From Aplectana chamaeleonis (taxonomy: Eukaryota > Nematoda > Chromadorea > Rhabditida > Cosmocercidae), in NCBI GenBank assembly GCA_029168955.1, contig JAPDOI010001066.1:62001-126000 (forward strand): DNA of 64,000 bases. Direction: 5' to 3'. Of the stretch, positions 1 to 11,700 are shown in pieces. Below the pieces are notes generated by a model. That model saw only the letters and a program-made list of their open reading frames with translations. It did no database searches and was not told the origin of the DNA. How positions within the stretch are numbered: position 1 is the first letter of the stretch; every line of letters begins with the position of its first letter. The position numbers and the translations under genes were made by a program.

Positions 1-1347
1 TCGCGCAGCTCATATAAACGAATTATTTTTCGCGTTCTTTCGCAGACCAGGTTCGCCACTGCTTGAAGATTTGATCTGAACAAAGTGAAACTGAAAATTC
101 TTAAAACCTTTTCAGAGAAAAATTGCAAGATTATTTTTTTATCTTTAGGCATTTCTAGCTGTTTTCTTTCTACAATGGCATATTCAACACAGTGTAGGAG
201 AGCAGATACGTAGTTTCACTAAAAATAAAATTTCTTAACGAAATAAATAGATGGATTCGGCTCTCACGATAAAAAAAGAATTTTCAATCTTTCCTTACTT
301 CAATTAAACACACTCAAGCATACAGTGCGTTTCATAACCATAAGAACACCCTCAAAAATTAAATTTCTGAGAAAAAGAATTTCCTAGCCAAATCGCCATT
401 TTCTCAGATTCTACGCCTAAAACAAAGGCGGAGCCCGAGATTACGTCTCCTCTGCCCAACTCTAATCAAATTTATAATAATTTCGTTCGTTTGAAAACCA
501 TGGAAACACAAAAAAAATAATTAAAAAAAAAACAATGAAATCGCCATGGAAGTTCGGAAGTGTATTAGTCTTCCACGATACTCAGTAAGTTCTGGCAGTT
601 ACCGAGACACATCCGCGATGAAGCTGCTCAGTGTGAAAAGATTCTACCCCATTCTCCCTCGATTGCAAATTTCAACTCCACTGTTGTAGACACCTGCCAC
701 TTATTAGCGTTCATTTAGATCACCCGAATGCCCCATGTGTTCTCCAGAGTTTTATAGGCCAAAACTGCAGGCTGGACAGGTCAGAAAGTCCACGTTTTTG
801 AGCCTGAGCCACTCTTATGTTGACCGGCTTGCATGAATACCGATTGCCTCACCGGAAATCATGGCTCTGAAGACTTGGGAAAGCCATCTGGGGCAGCGGG
901 TGCGATGGTAGGCCCTCTTGATAGTCAACTAAGTCCACATGGGTATTTAAGAACGACAATATCAATCTGAAAACTGTCGCAAAAGCGCCCTGCATCATGG
1001 ATAACTTGCGTATGATGTAGATAATATCATTCCGAGACTAACACAAGTCGTGCTTGGAGCTGCTTGAACCGTTTCTCAGACTTGAGATTAGCCAACCCTA
1101 CACGGTACAGATGCCTTCGATTCCCACTGGAGCTATTTCCCGAAGGATATCGTCTACCTCAACAGAAGCAGCGCTCGTGGAGGAAGTGCCATGATGAAGT
1201 GCTTATTTTAGGAGGGAAAGCTGAAAAAATAATAACGATATGGCTAGAAAATTCGATTTTCTCAAAACTGTCTATTTTGACACTTAGGAAACCGCGTGCA
1301 CCATGGCCACCCCGCCGAGCCGATCGGCGAGCTCAGCGGCCAATCAA
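1..1347. other. No gene recognised; possible Tc1-end remnant
   Basis: AT-rich non-coding sequence. At 321 begins TACAGTGCGTTTCATAACCA, like the outer end of the Tc1 elements elsewhere, and at 2415-2440 a reverse-complement partner (GGGTGTTCGTATGGTTATGA). They may be the ends of an eroded element split by the TTAA elements at 1348-2205. No transposase reading was found. Confidence 0.3.
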
Positions 1348-1802
1348 TTAAAGGCAGTGTTCACGATGAATATCGCACTCTAGTTCGACCCAAAAATGGG
1401 ATTGTTTGGTCGTGAGGTAACTAATAGTGAAGAAACAGGGAAGAAAAACGTCCAGAATAAGTCAAAATAACGGTTTCTAAATTCAGGGCGTGGACGAGAA
1501 TCATGTGCCCTCCTGATTTCGGCAAGCTCGCGCTAATCCCGAAATCTGCGCGAATCGATAATGCTAACTGCGGCAGAGTTGCTTAGCGATTTGCCATCGA
1601 AACGTGTGCGGCGCCACAAGCTCGTCCGATTGGGGGCGGACCTGGATAGGTAGGCGGACCGGCAGAGCTTTCAAAGTCGTTTGTATTTATTTCTGGCCAG
1701 TTTTCGTTGCTTTCTTCGACCCTATCCTCTACAGCACCTGCCAACTTAGTGTTTCACACCAACACCTCAAGAACGAGATTTATCGTGAACACTGCCTTTC
1801 AA
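1348..1802 (+). mobile_element. TTAA-bounded non-autonomous element, subfamily B
   Basis: Begins TTAAAGGCAGTGTTCACGAT and ends in the inverse (ATCGTGAACACTGCCTT). The interior matches copies at 27621-28079 and, inverted, at 44640-45144 (shared blocks such as TTTGGTCGTGAG and a CTTCGACC...CCTATCC stretch). TTAA ends suggest piggyBac-type mobilisation; no transposase. Confidence 0.7.
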
Positions 1803-2205
1803 GGCAGTGGCGAGAAACGCAGTAAAACGTCTTGTCTCAGTGGCATTTTTCTTTGGCCTGGACTAGTTGTCCGGTTGGACGAAAATGTTCACGGTGGTTG
1901 TGATTGGTGGAAAATGGGGCTAATCAGAAATGGAGGAGTATTTTAGGCAAAACAGTAATAGTTAGGGTCCGAAGGAAAGAACGGATCAACAGAGAGTAGA
2001 GACCTGCAAAAGACGGGTCTACAAAGGATTTCTTTGTCACAACGAACAGTTCCTGTGAGAGTAAAGTGGGGTGAGGGTAAAGGATTTCGTGCCCTTCTGC
2101 CGCGCTTTTCTCGGTTTCTTCGTCATTTCAGCTCTACTCGGAGGCCAAACAATCGAATCAGCAATTAATCTAAAAATCGAAGATTATCGTGAACACAGCC
2201 TTTAA
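1799..2205 (-). mobile_element. TTAA-bounded non-autonomous element, subfamily A
   Basis: Starts in the same TTCAA that ends the previous element and finishes CGTGAACACAGCCTTTAA. The interior (AGGGTCCGAAGGAAAGA, GGGGTGAGGGTAAAGGATT) is the inverse of copies at 44151-44640 and 48605-49096. Confidence 0.7.
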
Positions 2206-2537
2206 GTGAGTTTTTGAATCAACCTTTTGTTGTGAATGACTATCTCAAAAAGAAATATATGGAGCCTAATATCTGCATGCCAGTCATGTAAGTTGTTTTA
2301 AGTGTGGATATTAAAGCAATAATCAGAAGGAATCCGTTTTTCTTGGAGTAAACCGAAAGAATCGAGTTCATGGCGTGGGTGCACAGTGTGGACACACGGT
2401 CTCTTGAGTGCTAAGGGTGTTCGTATGGTTATGAAACTGTCACACCTGTTTCAAGATCAGAAATTACGGAGGGCAGCCTCTCACAGAATTATACTCGTCT
2501 TTTTCCTCAAACATATAGTATAGAATAAAGAACTTAC

Positions 2538-2722
2538 CTAACTTTCCTAATATCTCTCATTGCGTCGGCCAATTCTTCATGAAGTCCACCGTAGCTATGC
2601 ACCATCTGCCAGAAAGCAGCCGATTTCGCCACAAGTCGTGTGGACAACCTCGAGTCGACGACATCGTGGAACGACTCCAGACTGGCACTTAGCATGAGGT
2701 AGTCTCGGAACTCACCATGAGG
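2538..2722 (-). CDS. vps-54: vps-54 exon (coiled coil)
   Basis: 185 bp, entering in phase 0 after acceptor AAAGTTCAG and leaving in phase 2 at GTAAGTT. Encodes HGEFRDYLMLSASLESFHDV, then VDSRLSTRLVAKSAAFWQMV and LHEELADAMRDIRKV. This is the helix that in VPS54 carries the S/AFF..M.S..EL pattern. No further VPS54 exon is recognisable between here and base 1. Confidence 0.78.
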
Positions 2723-5700
2723 CTGAACTTTGAACAATAGCAGATCTTCTGAGAATGGAGCAAACATATTGAATTCATGTAGCTAAATGTCGCCACAGGC
2801 CCAATCGAGACAGAGGGTGACAGCCTAGCTGCAAAAACCGCAAGCGGTAGTGTCACGCAACGCACGGCGCAACCTCCTAGGGAGATGAACAGGAGTTTGA
2901 GGCCGGAATCATACTTCCTGCGATGTGCGATCATCATGCATATAAAGCGCATCGAGCTTCGGAAGAACTGAATGATAATCACGCGTCGCGTCGCCTGTCG
3001 CGGAAATTATGATGCTGGCTTCAAACTGTGTGCGCCGCGCCGCGGTTCCTCACGCGGTCCGCAGGTAGGTTAATTCTCTCGTGCACGACTATATCCACAG
3101 TGTGGCCACGGAGGCAGTATCCGGGAACGCAACAGGGTATGATTATTCCCTCTACCGGTGAGTTGTACACAAGCGCGCACACCTTCCGTCGATACTGTCA
3201 TCCCCTTCCTGAGAATCCTGATAACGAACTTACCTTGCGTCTATCAACCTCTTCACGAGGAATGCACACCGCCGTCCGGCCACATCTCGTCAGCGTCAAT
3301 GGATCCGGTGCGTCCTTCGGTGGAACAATGAACATCTCCGTAAACGTCCGCTCTTTCGACAGATGAAACGACGGGTCCATCAGCATCTGTAACGCCATAG
3401 ACTCACTTAGAAACTATGTCAATTTCGCAATAGTCGAATCTTTTTTTTTCGTATTACAACAAGTCGTTTTCGGGTCCTCCACCCTCACCTCGTGAGACAA
3501 AACAACAGCTGTACTCGGCAAAAAGCACGCACGAACATCGCGTTCAATGCGTTCAACACTACTATCTCACCATGCTACGCTACAACTCTTTACGATTTCT
3601 GCCATCTAAAAAGCGACGACCACCCAATTTTCACCAACGACCCTCCATCTCTAGCATTGAGATGAGCACACTTTACTGGTGAGTAGTTTCTTAACTTTTC
3701 ACTTTTCCTCTCTATATGATAGAAGCTCTGACAGGACTGGACACTTTGAAAGGAGCCACCTTTTTTGCCATTCCACCACATTCCATGATGACACTTCCAC
3801 AAGCAGGGAAAAATCGAAAAAAAAAACCTACAACCACATTGGAAGTCGCAAGGTTTTGGAGCAGGATGATCAAAAAATTTCTTTGAAATCGTAAGACATC
3901 TAGGATACATATACTCTAGTAATTTTCTAGTGAGTTCTCGATTTCGATTATCATCAGCAGCGGAACGGTGGGCCTTGGTGATGTATAACTTGTGATAAGG
4001 GTGTTTCGACGAAAAAAACGACAGCCCGTTCACAACAGGGGCCAAATTCATCAACGATAAAACCATAGTTTGAAAGCGACCGCAGTGGCGAAAGAACGGC
4101 GTAGATCATTGAGGAATGGAGAGTTCGGGGTAAAATGTACCCTAAAACAGCCGTTTTATCGTTGACGAATCCGGGCCTAGTTGATCAGCGAAATCGAAAG
4201 CCCACTAGAGATGCTCCAGAGCTTACTAATCCAAAACAAAGCAATGTTTGGAAAAACTTTCCATAATTGCATTTAAATTGGGGATTCCTTTTTCCTGTTC
4301 GAAGCAAACCTTGGTGGTACCAGTGTAAAAGGGGTGTGGTCCCTTTTCTCCAGCTTCAGAATCTGTGCGGCCCTAGGTGAGAATGAGTGCGACTTCCAGA
4401 TCTCTCTAGATAAAATCGATAAAAAAAAACGACATTTGACGATTCTGTGAATAAATTAAAGGGCGTGTTCACGGTTAAAAAATTTCTTTTATTTTCAACT
4501 ACTCAGGCAAACTGGGGCGTCGACAACAGGTTGATAAGTTGTCATCTCATGAACCGCTCCCTGTTGACAAGTCAAATCGCGCGTATTGTCAGCCTGAGAC
4601 CTGCCCGTTGAGCAGCGTCGTCCGCCTGTTGTCGGGCTGTTGACAACTCGATGTGGCGCGTTTAGCGACCTATTTACCACCAGTTCAAATCCTGCAGGAC
4701 TGTTTCATCTAGATTAGGAACTACATTACACCGAACACGCGTCGCGGTTGGCGCACCGGCACGCGTTGCGGTCGGCACAGCGACACGAGTTGCGGCTGGT
4801 GGCCCAGCCTCCACTGGGGTCACTACCAGATAGGCAGGACCTCCAGATGCTGCGCGGGGCCAATGTACCGCAAACTTGGGTCATTGAACCGGCGGCGCTC
4901 TCGTCATCCGCAGCATGCCTGAAAATGCGTCGTATACTTCCCTTCTATCTAGAGCGCTAGCTGTGTAACAGCTCGACATCGACGAGATCATAACTCGCGG
5001 CCGTAATTGCTGCGCAACAGCTCGACATTGACCAAATCATAACTCGCGGCCACGGCCGCGCCGAATATCGGCGCATTGGCCAGCGGTGACTCATGGTGGG
5101 CGGATCAACCTGTTGTCGACGCCCCAGTTAGCCTGAATAGGAATGGGTAGTGGAGGGGCACAATGTAACGTTGACGTCGAAAGAACGCCAGAAAAGGAGC
5201 CAGGATGAGACCCAGAAGAGCCCGGAGTTGCAACTCTGAGCGCAACGCATACCCCAAAAGGGCAATGCCAGCCCTCCGACGTGGACAAATGAAAACTCGA
5301 GATCGTGAAATGACCGATGGTTTCCGATCAATAGCACCATTCTTCCCTTCATTCTCAACTTCTCTATTTACTGAGGTCAGCTCGCATACATCAGCTGCAA
5401 ACATCGGAATTTACAGGCCTCGGACAACTCGTCCACCATGCTTCTCTAGCTCAATTTTTGAGGGATCATAAATCCCTGTAGGCCTTGTAGGATTCCAGTT
5501 TTATCGTTGGATTCAGCATGGGACCGTTTTCAAAATAGGCGGAAAGAGAGAAAAACGATTTTTATTGTGAACACAGCCTTCAAAAATATTTTGGAATGTT
5601 TGAAACACATTTTTAAAAATTTTTTCACAAGCTTTTTTCCAACTGAGTAACAGCGTTTTTTGCATGGTTACCTGCGAAGGTTGCCGCCCCATCATTTCCT

Positions 5701-8700
5701 ACGCGCAAAACAGCGGCTCCCTTACTAGGGACTGATACCAGCACAAACCAGAGTTTTGAAAAACGGTCTGTTGAGTGTTGTGAGGAAGGATCTCTGAATC
5801 GGAGCAAACCGTTCTTTTTTCACTTTATTTCTCGCTATTCAAAATACATATCCGATAGAGACGAAATGAAATGAGGGTCCATTTTCAGTTTTTCAGAGAA
5901 TTTCTGTAAGTTGCAGTGGGAAAAGTATAGCTTGCCTACAGTCTGTCTACGGTAACCTACCGTAAACTTCCGAAAAACAGAAAATGGACCTCATATTCGT
6001 AATCAGCGCTCCAATCACCCCCCCCCTATCCCCGAACAAAGTTTAGGCTGGAAGTGTTCGAACTCTTAAAACTCAAAAAAAATGATTTTGTCTTTTTGAT
6101 CGTTTAACGAACTTCAAATTGTTTCTTTTCATCTACCCCACAAAATTTAACAGATAATTTTTTCGGAACTTCAGTTTGCGTTGGGATCAATCCCTAGTTA
6201 GTGATAATCACACCGTGAGCCTATTCCTGACTGCAAGCTAAAGACCAAACTACCATACCCTCTCAGAATCTGTTCTCTGAAACTAGAGGGAAATTGAACG
6301 TGAACCTTGCACAGCGCGCGTTTTCAAGTGCACTCGAATAAGCACCTCAAGAACTTGTTCAATTTCAGAACTTTTTTAATTTTCCAAAATCAATAACACT
6401 ATGTCTATGCACAACTTTTCGATCTTCCAAAATCAACGATTAATGAGCGCTGTATCTAGGAAATAGCGTGATGATACCAGAATCATATTCGAAATAACGA
6501 AAGGAATTAACATATACAGTGCGGTGCCAAATTGTGGGTCCACCCTAATTTTCGCATTAAAGAAACCAAGCCTTAGACTTCGCAAAAAGATAACAGTACC
6601 AATGAATTCAGGAGTGTTTACACAAAGTGCTGAGTTGATCGCAAACGCTAGGCTCCGGGCGAGATTGAACCAGCATATTCCCTTTCCGTGGGAGCGCCTT
6701 ATCGCACTGCACCACCGAAGCCGCAGCGCCGCTCTCACTCAACTGCTCGGTAAATCTTCACCGAAGCATCTTAAAAAAAATCCAAAAATCGTGTAGGATT
6801 CAGGAGGGATTTAAACCCTTGTAGACAATGTTCCAGAACAATCAATTTATTTGTTAAGAGGCACTGCTTGTTTTAGGAAAAAGTGTCCACCTTAAAGGCA
6901 GTGGTCGCGATCAAATACGCTTGTCGTCTTTTTCTCTCTAAACCATTTTCTGGGTCTCGAGTAGTAGGACCTATGAGGAAAAATCGCGAAAAAACCACGG
7001 TTTTGAGCGAAATTTGAAGCCTGAACTTTTTTGTGTTTTGATGGTGTACGTATATCACTGCACTCCACATCATCGGCATCGATGACCTCTTATATCAAGA
7101 ACATCAGCTGGCTTTAAATTGAATTTCAATCGATGAACCTTCGGATTTATGTACACATCTAGTCAAAAACATTGACTGAAGTGCTTGCTTTCATTGTTCA
7201 ACTGTTTTTATTAGGTAAATTCGCATTTATTCTTCCTCTGAATGTCGATGATTTTTGACTGCTCGGCATGAGACTGCGATCTTTTTCTTCGGCGCTATGC
7301 ACATGTGCACGAACTAGCATCTTTGGGCCTCAAAAAGAAATTTCTTAAAAAACAGAATAAAAGATTTAATAACAGGCATTTATAGAAATCTCGATAATCG
7401 GAAGCAAAGAAAAAAAAAACTAATTCTAGCCCGTTTTTCACCGCGCTACCTTCATAGTTTTTCAGCTGTTCCTGATCTAAGCTGATTTTTGTAGTTTTTT
7501 CGATAACGTTTTTCATCGTGATCAACGCCTTTAAGAGGTGCAAAAGTATAGGTCCACCTAGGAAAATAATCATTTATACAAACTTCAACAGCAAATGAAA
7601 CACACGTAATAGTTGATGGCGCCTCCTTTCTTTACTCAAAATAAAAATTATATGAGGATTACTTGTAACAAGAATACCGATTACTGTTTGGTCTAAACTC
7701 GCCCATGCACTAGAGTGGCAACCTTCAGATCAGAAATTAAGGAGTAGATGGTGTCATTTCTACTTACCTTACGTACAAGACTTCCCCACAAGTCCACCAT
7801 TGAATTCAGATCCGGAGAGAATGCGTGTCATCTCGGAACGGTCACGTTGTGCGCCTCTAGCCATGCAGAAGTTGATTGCAACGTGTGGAATGACGCGTTG
7901 TTATGTTGGAAAAGCTGTTCTAGTCACCGATGTCTTCTAAGATATGACGGTAGATGGTCACGAAGCACCTTCTGGTATTCTAGGCTGTTCATTCTGCACG
8001 AAACGAAGTCAAGTGCAACCCATACGTAGCCACAGAAAACAGCCCAGACCATCAGACTTCCGCATGCAAAGTTGCGCTTTTAGAATAACCATCTGTCTTT
8101 TCGCAAATCCCTCTAGTTCTACAATCATTGTTCTACAATCGTGGCCATCCGAATTCTATTTTTTCTCATCAGGAAATACGACCTGGACCGCAGAAGTAGT
8201 ATGTTTTCGAACTCCTAGATCAGGGCTGCGGCCACGCAATTCTTTCCATTTTGTGGCCATGCTGGTACGAGCAAAACGCATCCTCGCTGACTTGTGAAGG
8301 GATGTTAGGCAGAGTGTAGGTCTCATAACTTCACGGATGATGTACGGGTGGCGGTGGAGAGACCGGTGTACTGGCCATTTTGAGGCCGCAAGACCCAAAT
8401 TCCTCCAAACTTCGCGGACGGCATACTGCTCAGAACTTCAAGGGCAATATGAGTCTCCTCGCGCCTTGGAAGCCTCTTCGGTCAAACAACGTGCTTCTTC
8501 TTCTTGTACTGCGTCGGACTCTTCAAGTATCTACTGATGCAGTTGCGAGACATTCCTTCTGTTGAGCATACGTGCTTCGTGTAAGGCGTCCATCTGGGCC
8601 TGCTCAGCCGCAGAAAGCTTGATCCCCCCGTCATAACTTGGAACAATGGTAGATACTGTCTCTATATCACCAGGTGACAAACTTATACCCAACTTTAGAC

Positions 8701-11700
8701 GGGAAAATTCGTGGAAGTGAGAAAGATCGGGGTGGACCTATATTTTTGCACCGCTCATGGGCACTTTTTCCCAAAACAAGCAGTACTCTGGAACATTGAC
8801 CAGAAGGATTTTCAGCACTCCTGAATCCAACGGTACTGTAAACGTGTTGCAAACTATGAGGGTTGGACTACTGAATGCGAAAACTAGGGTGAACCTATAA
8901 TTTTGCGCCGCACTGTATATGAATGGTAAGGCAAGCCCAGCGAGTTCCGGAAACAACAGAGCAGAATCTTTTTGCCACCGTTGGTCAAGTTAGGTCAGAA
9001 CAGGAAAACGATTTTTTGGGAGCCGTCGGGATTGGTTGTCATGATGTATCCACGACTCACCAACAGCCACGATTTCGCTGAGGAATTCAGCCCTACCCGG
9101 CAAGCTGAGAAGATAATATGCTATGAATTGCTTGTTGCAGATGGAGAGGGCACGGAAAATCTAAATCAAAAACAATTTGACATGACAACTCACTTCAGTG
9201 AGATGTGTCCACAACCGAGTCGCTGTGCCATATCATGAGAGCCAGATATAGAACGTTCCTGGTACGTTGGCAAGAGTAGCTGGTCACCGAGCTTTTATGG
9301 CCGACCGTTCAGAAACATATCTCCAGAACGGAAGCGTATGAACCAGAGGTGGATAGTCGTCATCCAGGCGGTGTTAGGCCCGAATGCAAAGTTAATGACC
9401 TCGACTGCCTGCGCGTGGAGCTTCCCGGGTAGAACTAGTCGGACTGTGATAGAATAATCCGATCAATCACTTTTTGGCTCAGTGTCGGAATGGGTTAAGT
9501 TGCCTTTTGTTTTGAGACACCAAGTAGAGGGAGACCTCCCCCTAAATGACAGAAGAGCCGATTTTTTCGCATTCACAAAATCACAATTGTCAAAGATCCT
9601 AACGGGATCAAATATTCGACCTCATTCAGAGAATTGGCAATTGTGGTCCTGCGAATGCGAGAAATTCAGCACTGCCACAACTCTTGGGAAGCCCCTTACC
9701 TGGTGTCTCGAAACCACATACAGCTAAACCCATTCCGTTCATTTTATTGATCGGATTATTCGGTCTCACTCGGGCACAACTATACTTTTCACTGTTTGCT
9801 TCATGTGGGGAGTTTTGAGCGATTCTCTTGACATTTTGATTTACCTGAGGGGTATACAGGCCATAAAACGGCCAAAGTCTCACCGTCGACTGCGTACCAC
9901 GCGCTGCGCGACCGCACGCGCGTCGGAAGCAGACGAGTTTTGGCCGCCGCGCGACGAGTTTCGGCAGCCGCGCGGAGGCCGAAACGTCGCGCGGCGGCCG
10001 GAACTCGTCGCGCGGCGGCCAAAACTCGTCTGCTTCCGACGCGCGTGCGGTCGCGCAGCGCGTGGTACGCAGTCGACGGTGAGACTTTGGCCGTTTTATG
10101 GCCTGTACCACTCAAAAACATGAAAAGATCGAGTATGGTTTCCTGCGTGTACTCTGTTGGTGGAGCGGCAACTACCGGTTGTCTCTCGAGTTGCACTCAC
10201 GACAGCAATCCTATAAGGAACAAGTGACGAAATGTGCTCGCACGATAGGCGTGTGACGCATAATTTTGCTGGCTGTAAAAGACTAAGACGATTGGAATCT
10301 TAAAGGCACCGTTCGCGATCAAAGCCAATTTGCTTCCCTGTGGACCAAACAAGTTTGGAGCCTCAAAAATCCACCGTTCTGAAGTTAAAGGCAGGGTACG
10401 CGATAAAAACGGTTGTTGTGCTAGCCTCATTATGTAGAACTGACCATCAAAAAAAGAAAATAAGTGAAAAGTTGAAGAAAAAACGCTCAAGAACAAGTTA
10501 TTGTTTGGTGTCCGCCCGCTTCCGATTATCGAGATTTCTATAAATGCCTGTTATTAAATCTTTTATTCTGTTTTTTAAGAAACTTCTGAGCACTTCCAGA
10601 GACCACTGACTACTTTATAACCAAACAAAATACAGATATAGCCTAGCTCCCTCATCTCGAGCCGGTCGAAGTAAGGCGTATCGGGCTTATCCTGTCAAAA
10701 TCGCCTTATCACTGTTATATTTTGCCATGATCGACCGCTCCGCTGCTTACTCCGCCCGGACTCATCCGAGAAAACTAGGCTTTAAACAAGCATTCATGAA
10801 AATCTCGTTAACTGGGGGGGGGGGGGCGTGTGGACTACCTGTAATTAGTCGTTCAAACCTGCTTTTGAACGTTCTTCTCGTAAATTTTCCTTTTTTTCAT
10901 TTACTTTTACTTTGGTGATGACCAAATCTACATTTTTAGGAAAAAACCTAAGATATCGTTTTTATCGCGGGCCCTGCCTTTGAAGAGGCTTTAAGTGAGA
11001 GAAAAAGGCGGCCGCTCCACCAATATCGGACAGATATCTGACACTCACTAGGGACTGCTTTCAACTTCTCGCGGAGATTCGGAAAACCATGTTGTCGTTG
11101 CTGTAGGTCTGTGACAGTACATAAATGACCCGTGCTTGGAATTCCCTAAATGGCTGCAGGGATTCCAAAAAATGGCATTTTCATTGCTTCACAAAGTCGG
11201 ATTCGGCTCAATACTTCCAACTGGGAGTCAGTCAGGGCGCTGAACCCGAATCTTGGGTCTATTCCTCGCATGGCTTGGGGTTACTGTAGGTTACGGTGGG
11301 CATAACTCCTTTTAACTGGCGTTGCTTACCTTAAAATTTCGAAAATCGAAAAATGGACCCCACATTCGTGTTCAGCGCCCCAAATATGTAACAACCACAG
11401 AGAAATTTCGAGTCAATTCTGAGACTTTGACCGAGCCACCGCATACCCACCGTTACATACCGTAATCCAAAGAAAATCGATAAACCCACCACAGATTTGT
11501 GTTAGGCAGTCCAGATCATCCATATGTAGAAGTTTTGAGACGATTTCATCGTAGCCTTTTCGAAATCGACAAAAGTTGCGTTTGGCCAGCAAAATTTCCC
11601 CCCGTTTTTAGGCTTGGCACCAAATCAGACAAAATTTTTTCAGATATTGACAAACGGGCCTCAGATTCGTAATCAGCACCCAACATAACCCCCAATAAAA

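Larger units (their letters stand above)
6515..8917 (-). mobile_element. Tc1-like element, IR/DR type, decayed, with nested insertion
   Basis: Outer ends TACAGTGCGGTGCCAAATTG (left) and its partner AATTTTGCGCCGCACTGTA (right) are TA-flanked. Inner copies of the same motif are at 7537-7565 and 8732-8755, so each end carries two binding motifs. The left end is stretched by a TTAA element at 6892-7534 and a tRNA-like box at 6661-6714. Confidence 0.7.

Noticed and set aside
1064..1351. 95-codon open frame near the left edge
   Set aside because: No splice context, no recognised family, and it runs into the end of a TTAA element.
3570..3894. Small plus-strand gene starting MLRYNSLRFLPSKKRRPP with a donor at 3692
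   Set aside because: The next candidate exon that keeps a sensible reading does not join in phase with either acceptor tried, and no family is recognised.
9626..10227. Four overlapping open frames on both strands around 10 kb
   Set aside because: They are products of the GC-rich palindrome: the same residues appear on both strands because the arms are identical.
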